From contig JAAMXY010001270.1 in NCBI GenBank assembly GCA_019677205.1, positions 1 to 64,000 on the forward strand: a DNA stretch of 64,000 nucleotides. Direction: 5' to 3'. Both the position numbers and the translations under genes were made by a program. The DNA is from Pinguiococcus pyrenoidosus (taxonomy: Eukaryota > Sar > Pinguiophyceae > Pinguiochrysidales > Pinguiochrysidaceae). This document shows, piece after piece, positions 11,105 to 22,600 of the stretch (position 1 is its first letter; each line of letters begins with the position of its first letter). The notes below the pieces were generated by a model that was not told the origin of the DNA, did not search any database, and saw nothing but the letters and a program-made list of their open reading frames with translations.

Positions 11105-14100
11105 TCACCAGTCTCCATCGTCGTCGTCGTCGTCCTGCGCAGCAGCGACAATGCTCGCTGGCGCTGCAGGTGCTGCCGGCGCTGCAAGGGCCCGAGGAGG
11201 CTCGCTCCGTTTCGTCTCGACGGCTTTGCGCTGCTCGGGCTCACCAAGGCCGGTTTGCTCACCCGGAGTATCCCTAGTCATCCACGCCGGGAGCACTTTC
11301 CCTCTGCCGCGGCCTGCGCCCTGCGAGCCGTTCACGAAGCCAGTGGACGGTCCCGTCGATCCTGCCGCCGCCGCTGGCTTTGGAACTTGGGTCAGCGTGC
11401 CGTTTGCAACATGGCCATTCGCGGTTCCCGACGCAACGTTGCTGGCGGACGGCGCGTTCTCATTCGCGTTGGGCCGCCGCGCCTACAAAAGACACCCTCG
11501 GAATGAGACGGTTGCAGGTATGCAGGCTTCCATCGCACTGCATGCAACGCACCACTGATTTCGAATTCGCCGCGTCCTGCACATGCGAAGCTCTGCGACG
11601 GGGGTCCCGATTGATGGCAACGCGAAGCGGTTGCCTCGGTGTAGCTGCGTCACTGGCACCACCCCAATCGTCATCCTCGTCCGCATCGGCTGCAGCAACA
11701 GCACTCGGGACGGCGAATGCCGTCGCCATCGAGCTGTGAGGCGGAGGCGCTGCTGTCGCTGCTGCCGAAGCTGGCGAGGGGGTAGCCGCTTGCGAGTGGG
11801 AAGCGGGAGCTGCCCCACCCCAACCATCGTCTTCTCCTTCACCGGGGTCCGCGCTCTGCAGGCGCATCGGTTCTTCGCCAGCTTGGGTCGCACCGGCAGT
11901 GCCGAATATCGTACCGTTTTGACCTGCTGAGCCTGTCGCGGACGCCTCTGCCGAGCCCTTCGCTGTGGCCGGCGGGAAATCGCCCCAGCCATCGTCTGCG
12001 CCACCGGCTGCAGCTGCCTGGACCTGCTGGGAGGCCTTTGCGGTTTGTTCGGGCTTTGGCGCAGCGCTTGTGCTGGTTTGGGAAGCGAGAAGCGCGGCAA
12101 GATCTGGCATTTCGTAGTCGTCTCTGTTGCCGCCACGTCCACCGCGGCCGCCGCGACCGCCGCGGCCACCACGGCCACCACGGCCTCCGCGGCCACCACG
12201 AGCACCGCGACCACCACCACGACCACGCCCACGGCCTCGGCCGCGACCTCGCCCGCGTCCGCGCCCACCGCCGGCACCTCCGCCAAACCGGCCCATACTT
12301 CTGCCGCGGCTTGGCGAGCGCGTGGGGCGGCCCATGGAACGCCCTCGGGAGTGGGACCTCTCACGATCCGGACGGCCCTGGCTCATTCCTCTGCCATTCA
12401 TGGGCCGGCCGCGCGGGAACTCATCCGGAAAGCCCCGGCCCATGGATGGCCCTCGCGGTGGAAACTGGCGGCCGACGGAGCGATTGCGGTTGAAGTCGTC
12501 CTCGAATCCTCGCGGACGCGACGGGCCCCGTGGACGAGACATGCTTCTTTGCCGCATGTCATGCTGATGATTCGGAGCAAACTCTCCGGGATAAGGCCCC
12601 TGATTCATGCCGTACGGCGGCGCATATGCTATTCCTGGGTCTCCGTAGGGAGGATACTGCATCCCAGGGACACCGCTTGGCGCTACTGACCTCGCCTGGC
12701 TCCTCGCTGCCCGTGGGGCGCTGCGACCCCGTCGCATCTGGTCCACTGCTACGGCCATGTCCTCTGGAGTGGGCAAGTACACCGTCCTCCTGTCGCCAGC
12801 TTGCAGGCCGGCCGGGACGGCAATGGTCAGGCTCGCGCCCTTGTATTCGATGGTGAAGGAGCTGCCCTCGTAGACGCCAAGAGGAATGGTCAGATCAAGG
12901 GGCTCCAAGTTGATTGCGCGTCTCGCCCCAGAGGAGGCGCCGTTGACAGCCTGCAGTGGCGACCTGCCGTAGCCGTTGGCCGCCGTCGGTGGGGGTTGCG
13001 ACGCGGCGTGCCCTCGAAAGGAGACACCCTCGTCGAGATCGAAGTTCTCCTCGAAGGACGGCTGTCGTCTGGACAGGTGTCCATTCTGCGGCGGGTGGAA
13101 GATGGGATTCGGAGAGGCCCGGCCGCGAGGAATGTAAGGGCCCTCTGTCTTGGGATCCCTGAGGATGAGAACCTGGATCAGAAAGCGGTCGAGCCTGCAA
13201 GCGCCGGCTCTCCTTCCTTCCCAGGCAGAGGCGCCTGTCCGCGTACCTCAGGGCAGACTGCATCAGCTGCAGATCGTTGTGAACCACGAGGACGAACGCT
13301 GCGGGAGGTGCATGAATCAGCGAAGATGCGGTGCAGCGCAGAAGTGATCCTGATACCTGCGCTATTCTGCAGAATCGGGTCCTGCTGTGCTGGTGGAACG
13401 CCGGCGCAGACAAGGGAATTCCTAGATGCCATTGTCAACTGTCCGTAAGTGCACCACATGCCACTTCTACTGGGAGTTCGAGCTGCTCCGATTCTCACCG
13501 AGCTTCTGTCAGGTGCAAGTCGACGCCTGGTGCCGTGAGCAGCATCGCCACCATGAACCCGGCGTTCGGGTCCTTGTTGCACATGATGCTGCCGTCGCCT
13601 TTCTGCTTTCGCCGCAGTAGGTGCGCATCGTAGAGGGCCTGGAGGGAAGAGCAGTGCCGGGAGAGGGAAGAGCAGTGCCGGGAGAGGGAAGAGCAATGCC
13701 GGGGACGTGAAGAAAAAAAAAAGTGAGGCAACGTGAGGGCAACCAATCTTGTCGACGCCACCAACCTTCAGGCCGGGGCCCGCTGAAGTCTTGGGGATCA
13801 TCACAAGCGCAGCACGCCCTTCTTCCAAGCCGGACAGAAAAACCTTATCATACCTGTGGAAGGCAATCCACTTTCGTCAATGCGAAGTTGCAGGCATCTT
13901 CGGCGAGTCCACTTACATCTTTCGTGCCTGGTTCTTGTCATCGTCCGCCCAGTTCGCAAGCTTCGTCAAGTGGCAGTTGTGCGCCAGCATATTCTTGCGT
14001 GGGTGCGGGTTGCTTTGCACGACGTTGGAAGCGGTATCGGCGACAATCTAGAGGGGAAAGCGCGGGGGTGAGCCGTTCTTGTGGGCGCTTCTTCCAGGGC

Positions 14101-14480
14101 TCGGCGCGGGCACAAAATGGCTCACATGACAAGGACCCCTCGCCAGAACCTCCTCCATCTGAGTCGCCCGGAACGTGATATCCACATTGGTCCTAGAGAG
14201 ACTCGCGTAAGTGACCGCCACCACATGCTGCGCTCCGTCGCCTGTATCCTCCGATCCTCACGTCGGAAGGCGCTCCTATCCACAGGCGGACGGAAGCCAA
14301 CTTGGTGAATTGCCAGTTTTGGGGGGGTGGGACCTCACAACTCGTTGAGCCGGATGTTTTTACCTCCCGTAAAGTTCCCAAGGAAAGCAAATACGTACCA
14401 TCGTGCTCTGTGGCCCTCGAATTCCAACAACTCCTTGAGGATGGGATCAGTGGACACTGGTGCTTTTCACGAACTTGGCC
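11105..14480 (-). CDS. Multi-exon RGG-box protein of unknown function
   Basis: I reconstructed exons 14456-14364, 14256-14126, 14047-13917, 13853-13766, 13638-13499, 13466-13357, 13298-13247, 13194-11553 and 11482-11105 (about 920 residues), with an unresolved 5' part above 14456. The N-terminal half is globular and unrecognised: HRARWYVFAFLGNFTG, then helices with NMLAHNCHLTKLANW, then FVLVVHNDLQLMQSALR. Next come a Pro/Asn-rich linker, a small beta unit (GVYEGSSFTIEYKG, VPAGLQAGD), an Arg/Ser region, a pure GRGRG/GGRGG block, repeated DDGWG motifs, and a terminal run of six Asp followed by GDW. RGG and DDGWG features suggest RNA binding and regulated ribonucleoprotein assembly. One intron is only 32 bp. 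The frame problem near 14456 is reported as a finding. Confidence 0.6.
13642..13703 (+). repeat. 21-bp tandem repeat inside an intron
   Basis: Three near-identical copies of a 21-bp unit containing gggaagagcagtgccggg, lying within the 127-bp intron 13639-13765 of the minus-strand RGG gene. Length variation here would only change intron size. Confidence 0.8.
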
Positions 14481-15393
14481 CAAGCTTCGCCCTCGGCGTG
14501 CAGCGAGAGCAGTATCCCGCCTCGCGACGCTTCCGAAGGTCTAGAATTTCTGCGGAGAACGCGACCTGTCAAGCTGTGCTATGCCACTACATGAGGAAAC
14601 GAGACGCGCGCGCAAGCTGGCGTACATCAACCGAGCTAGAGTACGGCCCGGATCCGGCCGAGGTGTCCGTCGGCGAAGTGGTGCTGAGCCGGGGGCAGAA
14701 TTGGGCAAAGAGATGCCTGGGCGCAAGCGCTCGGCTCCAAACACGCGCGCCCTGTGCCGATCTTTCCGTGGCGCCGAACAGCGGATCTTCCTCCGCCGAG
14801 TCGACGAAAGCGAAACGCTATCGAGCGTCTATTGTCACGTCTGTTTGCCTGGCAACAAGTTAGAGTTATGATTATGGTGGAGGAACCACTTATTTGGGTA
14901 TATTCCGGATATGTAAGTCTGTACCGAAAGCTCATTCGCCAATACTGATGACTCGTGTACTGCTGAAAGATGGCCAGAGAGATGTTCACGCATATCGATA
15001 TTCGCGAATATTCATTTTGATATTATCTTTAGAAGATTGATAAGAAGAACGATTCACCCAACGGCGTGATGTCATTCTGCTGTGAAGTTTCCTCGACTCG
15101 CCTTGTCTTGTCTTGCCTCGCGGTACGCAAAACCTCGTGTATCTCCTTCTTCTCCTTTGCACCATGACAAATCAATGACAAATAGGAGAGAGGGTAACGC
15201 CCCCCAAAGCCTCTTTCCTTCGCAAGCTGGCATGATAGACAAAAGACCTTGCTTTACGACAACCCTATCGCGCACGAAACGAAGTACGAAGCAAACCTCT
15301 GCGAGGCACTTCACGCTAGCCGGGTGCCTCTCCCTAACGAAGCGAAGCCGTCTTGATTCCCTGTCCTGCTCTCATCCCCCTCGATGTGAACAT
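14481..15393. other. Intergenic region with an AT-rich patch
   Basis: About 900 bp between the uncertain 5' end of the RGG gene and the stop of the aminopeptidase gene. It should include the missing first exon(s) and promoter of the RGG gene. About 14990-15060 is markedly AT-rich compared with the surrounding sequence. No other gene was recognised. Confidence 0.45.
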
Positions 15394-17975
15394 CTACAGG
15401 GGTGCACACGCACGGTAGAGCCAATTCTTATCCACCGTATTCAAGTGAGGGGAGAGATTCTCATACACCTCCGTGTGATACTTGTTGATCCAATCCACTT
15501 CTGCTGGCGAGAGGAGATCTGCGGACGGGGGCAGGAAATGCGTCAAGCTGCTGCTACACCTCTTTTCCCAAATGCCAAGCGGCGCACCCGTCGTTACCTT
15601 TGACGATGAGCGTCTTGCACAACGGAGCCTGCGACAGTTTCCTGAACTTGAGGAACTTCTTTCCCGTGGCGGCGCTCACTTTCCCGGCGTCCTCAATGGC
15701 GACGAGATTCTCAATGCGAATGCCGAACGCGCCAGGCTCGTAGAACCCAGGCTCGTTGCTCACGATCATGCCCGCCATCAGCGGCTGCTGATTGTAGAAG
15801 CGTGGAGAAATGCTCTGCGGACCTTCGTGGACGTTGAGCGCAGCGCCGACTCCATGCCCGGTTCCGTGTGCATAGTCCTGCCCAGCTCGCCAAAGCTCTT
15901 CCCTGGCAAAGGCGTCGAGCACGAAGCCCGGGGTGCCTTCGGGAAAGACGCTGCGGTCAACCTTGATGTGCCCCTGCAGGACCCTGGTGAACGTTTCCTT
16001 GACATACTGGGGCACGGCGTGCTCCTCGTCCTCGCCAAAGACCATCGTGCGCGTGCAGTCCGTGGTGCCCTCGCGGTACTGGCCCCCGGAGTCCACCAGC
16101 AGCAAGGTCCCACGGCTCACGCTTCCGCACGTCTGAGGTGATGCGCGGTAGTGGATAATGGCGCCGTTGGGCCCCGCACCGGCGATGGTCGGGAAGCTGG
16201 GCTCGATGAAGTTCTCCAGCTCCGCCCGGAGCTTGCCGGTGAGCATCTCGTCCAGCTCGACCTCCGTCAGGGTCTTGCCCTCGTCAACTATTTGCTGCTC
16301 CAGCCACGACATGAAGCGAACAAGGGCGCAGCCGTCTCGCACGTGCACGTCTATCATGCCTTGCAGCTCCGCCTCGTTCTTCAGGGACTTGAGCAGCGTC
16401 ACCGGATTCATGCCCTGAACACGCAACTCGCTCGGGACCAAGGCCGCTGTGGCGTAGTTCGTGCGCGCCGGATCGATCCAGATCTTGCTACCCTTCCCAG
16501 CCAGCTCCTCGATGAACGTGAAGTAGCTGTCGTAATCCCGAAGCTCGACCTCGTTCTTCTCCAGCTCCGCGCGGACGTCGTCGGGGACCTTCTCCGGATT
16601 GATGAAGAGAATGGCCTTCTCCATCGTGACCACCGCGTAGGAAACGGCCACCGGATTGAAGTCCACGTCGCTGCCGCGCAAGTTGCAGAGCCAGGCGACT
16701 TCGTCAAGCATTGCTACCGCCAAGGCGTCCGCTCCCTTTCCCGCCATTTCCTTGCGGACCTGACGTGCCGGTGCAGGCGCTGAGGTCCACGAGGTTGCAT
16801 GTCATCCATGTGTGGTCCGTGGCGCAAGGCCTACCTCCTGAAGCTTCTCTGCCGTGCTCCGGCCTGCGTATTCAATTGGATGCAGGCGCACCGGCGTAGC
16901 TGGCACTGGTGGACGGGGCTTTGCCCTGTCCGTGTTCCACGCCGAGTCGACGGGATTCTTTCCGCGCGGCATCACGACGACCTCGTGGCCTTCGCGACCC
17001 TCGAGCTCCTTCCTGCCATGTGACCGCTGGTGAGGCTTGCGAGCGAGGCAACGGCAACTTCAGGGGTTGGCGCCTGTCGCCGTCTTACTTGAGACTCTCC
17101 GCAAAGTTCACGGAATGCACCAGTCCATCCACGCCGATCCGAAGCTTCTTGCCTTGCCCTTTCGTCTTGAGCCATTCGCTCATGCTTGGGACGCCTTTCT
17201 TGCCAGCCTTTTGGAAGACGTGTAGCACCACCGAAGTTACTTGACAGGACGTTTCCCAAAGGCCTCGAGGCTCGAGGCTCGAGGCTCAAGGCTCAAGGCT
17301 CAAGGTACTACGCCGCACCTTCATGAGAGTCCAATCCTGATCCAGCTGGGTTGCCGCCTGCTGGTGATATCTCCCATCCGTCCTGGTGGTACAGGACCGA
17401 AGATCGAGGTCAATGCTCTGCTTGGGCGGGGGAAGCGGTGGTCTGCGTTCTGTCGTGCAACTCGTCGCAACGTACCAGAGAAGGGCCTCGTCGCGCGTGA
17501 TGACGACCACGCCTGCCGAGCCGGTAAAGCCACTGATGTATTCGCGACGCTCGTAGCAGGAAGGCGGGTACTCGCTGCGAGCAGCCACCAGAAGACGGAT
17601 CAATACCATGACACACCTCTTTGGACCTGGCGTCCGTTATGCCGATGTCGCTCTCTGCTGGCGTACCTCAGGTGCGGATCGTCGGTCGGCACAATGAAGA
17701 CGTCCAGCTTCTGCGCTTCCAGCTCCTTCCTCACGATCTCCAGCGCCTTCTCTTCCGCCTACGGTCCACACCAATCGCATGTTGAGCGTCTGCCCAGCAG
17801 TTCTTGAAGGGATTTGGACCGCGGATACCTCAGCTTGCGACGTCAAGCGGTCGAACTCCAGAGCTCCGAGGCCGCCGAGCACGGACAAGCCGAGACCTAG
17901 CGCGCCCCAAGAGCGAACTTCCGGTGCGCGACGCGCCAAGAACGTGCCAAAGGATCTAGGTCGCCAGATTCTGGT
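15394..17975 (-). CDS. X-prolyl aminopeptidase P (M24 family)
   Basis: Exons on the minus strand: about 17975-17829 (start not found), 17758-17667, 17574-17476, 17382-17319, 17207-17089, 17012-16835, 16759-15598, 15518-15394, giving 613 residues plus about 40-50 from the first exon. The order of elements is that of cytosolic-type aminopeptidase P: KLDVFIVPTDDPHLSEY, YISGFTGSAGV, TDGRYHQQAATQLD, HPIEYAGRSTAEKLQE, EVAWLCNLRGSDV, then the pita-bread domain. Metal ligands appear as VDSGGQY, GTTDCTRT, GTGHGVG, NEPGFYE and IRIENL. The protein removes an N-terminal residue preceding proline using two metal ions. The most N-terminal frame adds a hydrophobic stretch (GALGLGLSVLGGLGAL), so membrane anchoring or organelle targeting is possible. 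No ATG is in frame there, so another upstream exon is likely. Confidence 0.88.
17264..17305 (+). repeat. Short GAGGCTC-type repeat in an intron
   Basis: About 42 bp of a repeated eight- to nine-base unit (ggctcgag, then ggctcaag) inside the 111-bp aminopeptidase intron 17208-17318. It explains why this intron is longer than its neighbours. Confidence 0.7.
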
Positions 17976-19619
17976 CAGTCGCTTTCTTTACGGCTGCTGA
18001 GAAGGAGCTTTTGGGCGGGAAATCTGAAGAATCCTACCGAATATGCGTGACAGGACGGACGCTACGCAGCGATGCGGTCGCCCTTCTCAGCACTCCGCTT
18101 CTTAGCATTTTGTCAAGCCTTGCTGCCAACGGAGATGCCACGAGGCGACGGCGTTTGCTCGCGAGGAGGCGCGTCAGAGAACAGATCAAGAGATCTTGTG
18201 AAAATTGAAAAAATATTTTTAAAAATGAAACTTCAATCTCATCCGATTTTTTATGGATAATCCGTAACCGCTAAAGAAAGTCTAGGAAATCTCCAAGCTC
18301 ATCGGGAATGTAGAAGAGTTGCGTCGCGAAAATAGCAGATCTGAGATGCTGGCGAGCGTAGCACTGCTAAGCCGGATCCCCAACATCACCCACCTTCAGC
18401 CTTCTTTCGGTTCTAAAGATGAGCTGGATATACCCACTTCAAGAAGGAGCGAAGATGAACGTGAGTGGTGGGTGTGAGCCGGTAGCGGATCGGCACGAAG
18501 CAACAAGTGGCTGGGCCACAGCCAAAGCTGCCTGGTTCTACCGGCGGGCGGAGCGAGTTGCTTGCAGTACTAGGCAGCTACTATCCTGGAGACCCTGCCT
18601 CTCGTAGAGCTGTTCTTCGGCGGCGTGTCCGGCGGAATGGCGCGCTTGCCGCAGAACCTGTCGCTTTTCCCCCTGAAGCAGAGAGATGACCCCTCAAAGA
18701 CCGGGCCGCATGGTGCGCTCTGCAGCTGGCATCTTGTCGCTCCCCACCCTCCGCCACCCTCTCTCGCCCTCTGAAGCTTCCTAGCTAGGCCCCCGTCAGC
18801 TGTATCACCATATATCCCTCCAGTAACTTTCTTAGTTCCAGCCGTTTCCAACCGCTTCTTCTCCGGTAAAGAACGTTTCCTTCCGACCTTCCAGCCAAGG
18901 GGATGAACCAACCAGGAATTCCCCGGAATTTCCAGAGTACGAAAAGGTGATCTGGTCCCAGATCTGACCCACCCACGGCATACAATGCTTCCGAGATCAG
19001 TTGATTTTGGCTTGCCTTGCTGCCATCCCACAGCACTTCAAGACGGGACCCCATCTTCGGCAGCAAATCAACCCAGAAATGGCAAATCGTCCGCTACCTT
19101 GCCTTATGACGTGCGACCAAGCTTTTTCGTAGGGGCGATTGGGACGAAGAGCACAGCCAATGACACGGCGGCAGCTCTCCGGGATCTCCACGTCATTCCA
19201 GGTGCAACTGATTTACCTTGGCGCCAAGTCGCTATAGAACGCAAGCGAACCCGTCGCTGATTCCCATGTTCCCGCTCACCGGTCAGCGCCGCTCGCAGCC
19301 GTGATTCGTCCGGGATCGCCCTTGCGGCGATCCCTCCAATCGCGTGCGCAGATCCTGGCATCTCCGAAAGCGCACACACAGCCGAAGTCTCTTTCGGTCG
19401 TCAAGCGGACGCCAGACAGCTGACGCCGCAGAGATCTCTCTCTTTCTACGCGACTGTGCGCGTCCTTGCACCGTCCAACCAACTGCGTCCGACATGCCTG
19501 GCAAAACTCGGCCTCTGTGTCCGTGATACGCGAGTGGCGCTGCGGGGTTCGGACTCCTTGTACCGCAGCTCGTCGGAGCTGGGGCCGCGAGGCACGCGGC
19601 CCCATTCGCGGAGACGGCG
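17976..19619. other. 1.6-kb intergenic region
   Basis: This is the longest stretch here without a supported gene. It separates the 5' end of the aminopeptidase gene from the start of the giant repeat-protein gene, so it should contain two divergent promoters. An AT-rich patch lies near 18190-18260. A minus-strand frame of about 90 codons (18785-19054) looks mildly protein-like but has no support beyond that. Confidence 0.45.
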
Positions 19620-22600
19620 ATGCGCTCTTGCGGACGCTTCGGGCGCGCACGAGTTCTGATTTTGGTACTCTTCTGGAGTGGCTTGCTTGGAGGGGCAGCG
19701 CAGTCGCAGTGCAGCGGCGGCGACGCTGCTTCTGCGTACTTCAGTGCCTGGGGGGACAGCGACGCTCGCGAGGGCGGCGACTTCCTCACCATCTTCAACG
19801 GAGGCCAGGACACCTTGACTCTGGACGACTGCTTCGTGGTGTTCGAGGAAAACGCCGGTCCCTTCTTATTCCTGTTCTTCGCGCTACAGCAGCTGGAGGT
19901 CCGCACACTGCTGCCGGGCGAATCTTTCCTCATCGTGTCGGACGACGCGTCCGAGGACTTCAGCGCCGCCTGGCCGGATCTGGTGACCGAGGCGCTGAGG
20001 ACGAGTGCTGGCAATCGCGTGAGGCTGTTCTGCTCTGGCGAGCTGCTGGACCAGATCGGGGACAGCTCTACGCCAGAAGAAGGGTACCGGGTATGCGGCC
20101 GGGACGCCACCGCCGCAGGTCGGATCTTACTACGCACGTCGCCGACCGAGAGAGCTGGGAGTGGGAATGGCTGGGACAGCTCCACGGAGGAAGAAAGTTG
20201 CGAGTGGGAAGTCGTGCGATATCAACCGACCGACGACGCCAGTCTCGCGACGCCGGCCTTCACGCGCTTTGAGCCGGTGCAGACAGCATGGCAAGTGCCG
20301 TTCTTCAGTGCCATCGGTATCCTGGGCGACGGCTTGGGCTTCGTCACGCTGTTTAACGGCGGATGCGACGACCTGGACCTCGCGACCTTCTCGGTCTTTG
20401 TCCAGACCTCCAACGCCAGCGGGAGGCTCTTCCGCGAGAGAATCGAGCTGTCCGGGGTCTTGCGCTCTGGCCAGACGCACGTGGTCAGCAACACCAGGAC
20501 CTTGGTGCCGGGCTTGGACCTCTGGGTTTCCGATGCGCAAGTCGCCTTTGCATCGGACATGTTTGTCCAGCTGCTGTCAGCTGCTCCAGAGGGCGCACAA
20601 GTGCTCGATCAGTTCGGGGAAGCTCCGCTGGAAGAAGCGGGCAACGCCGCAGGGTGGCGGGTGTGTGGCCGACGCCTCCCCATCGACGGCGCTTTGCTCA
20701 CCAGGACGCCGTCGCCCTTCGGCGGCAACAAAGGTGATTGGAAAGCCTCCGCACACGAAGACAGCTGTGAGTGGAACATCGTTGGCACGTACGATGACTC
20801 CGTCGAGGCCGCGTCCGAGCTGCCGCAGACCTACAGGTATCGGCCAAGAGGCTCAGTCTTCGCGCTGCCGCCTACAGGGGCTCCAACTCCAAGGCCGTCC
20901 CTGTCTACGCCCAGACCTTCGCCACGGCCTTCTTTGACGCCAGCAGTGGAGGCCACAAACGCGCCGACGACGAAGGGCACGGTGGCGCCTTCGTATGGCA
21001 CTGCGGAGCCTTCTACGGGGCCGTATCTTCCGCCGACGGCACCGCCGAGTGAAGAGACGGTTGACGACTTGTCCGGACCGCCGTCCACTTTACCGACGAG
21101 CCATCCGAGTCTAGGGCCCTCGCCGCGCCCGACCGTCCTGCCAACAGCCAGATCGTCTCCGCTGTCGTCGAGTCCGATTGCCGAGGCCACGAGAAGCCCG
21201 TCGACGCAGCCAAGTGGCCTTGGCTTCTTTGAGAGGCCAACTGCGCAGCCAGCAGAAATGCCGACGCCCAGAGCTTCGTCCCGGCCGACTCGAGCGCCCT
21301 CCGTGCGAAGCGACAGACCGAGCCCTTCGCCATCGGCACCAGGAAGCGGTAGACCCAGTCCGTTGCCGAGTCCTCCGCCTTCTGATGTTTGGAACGGCAG
21401 CGATACTCGAGCACCGTCTTTGTCGCCTTCGGTAAATCCGTCTTGGGAGCCTGTAAAGGATCCATCATCGACGCCGACAAGAGATCCATCTTGGACGCCG
21501 ACAAGAGATCCGTCCATACGACAGAGCTTCACACCCTCGGGGAATCCGAGCATGGAGCCCATGGTGTCGTTCAGCGTGGAACCCTCGTCGGATCCTAGCG
21601 GGCGTCCGACCTTCAACATGACCGAGCTCCCCAGCGCGAAGCCGAGCCCGTCACCGACACTGAATCCAGTCTTCAGTCCGACGTTTCCGCCCACCCTCAC
21701 CGCGACTGGCAGTCCAACGACTGAGAGCCCCAGCTCGGCGCCGTCTTCTAAGCCTGCGATCCAAGAGACAGCCGCCCCCACTGGAGGTCCATCGGATGGT
21801 CCGACAAATCTACCATCGTACTATCCGGCCTTCCTTCCCAGTGGCCAGCCGTCGACGCCGCCGACTAACGATCCGAGTCCAATGCCCAACTTGCGTCCAA
21901 CGCTTCAGCCGAGCCTACTGCCGAGTAGAAGTTCCAGCAGCAATCCGTCTGGCAAGCCAACGACGCCGCCGTCCACAAGACCTAGTCCCGAGCGGACATC
22001 AACACCGTCTGGGGAGCCATCAATAGGTCTGACACTCCAGCCGTCTCATAAACCAAGCAGTGGACCGTCGTCGACACCGACGTCTCGATCTACGCTGGGG
22101 CCAACTACACAGGCTCCGAGCCAAGGTCCAACTTTCGGCCCGAGCCTGGCACCGTCGCCTCAGCCTTCAGATGGTCCAACAGGCCTACCCACCATGTTCC
22201 CGACGACTCGGCCGAGCTTGGCGCCGGCGGAGCCGCCGAGCATTCGACCTTCGGGTAGTCCTACGCATGCTCCCTCGGAGAAACCTAGTGTCATACCGTC
22301 TCCGAGACCATCAGCGAGGCCATCTCCGAGACCGAGTCAGGGACCGTCGCCGGCACCAAGCCTGGCGCCAGCGGACGCACCGAGCTCTCAGCCGTCGCAT
22401 GCTCCTACGAGAACTCCGTCCGAGAAGCCCAGTCCGCCGCCATCTCCTATCCCTTCGAATCGACCAAGTGACAGGCCGACGCCGGCACCTTCAGTTGCAC
22501 CGACCCCTACGCCAACCAGCAGGCCAAGCGCACGTCCAAGCGCGTTGACTCGAAGGCCGACGCAGCGGCCTTCGAACGAACCGACAAAGGGCCCGACCGA

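Noticed and set aside
15082-15603. 173-codon plus-strand frame
   Set aside because: It overlaps the last exon of the aminopeptidase gene in antisense and has no protein-like core.
18785-19054. Minus-strand frame of about 90 codons in the 1.6-kb spacer
   Set aside because: Mildly protein-like (GSRLEVLWDGSKASQ), but there is no family, no splice partner and no neighbour support.
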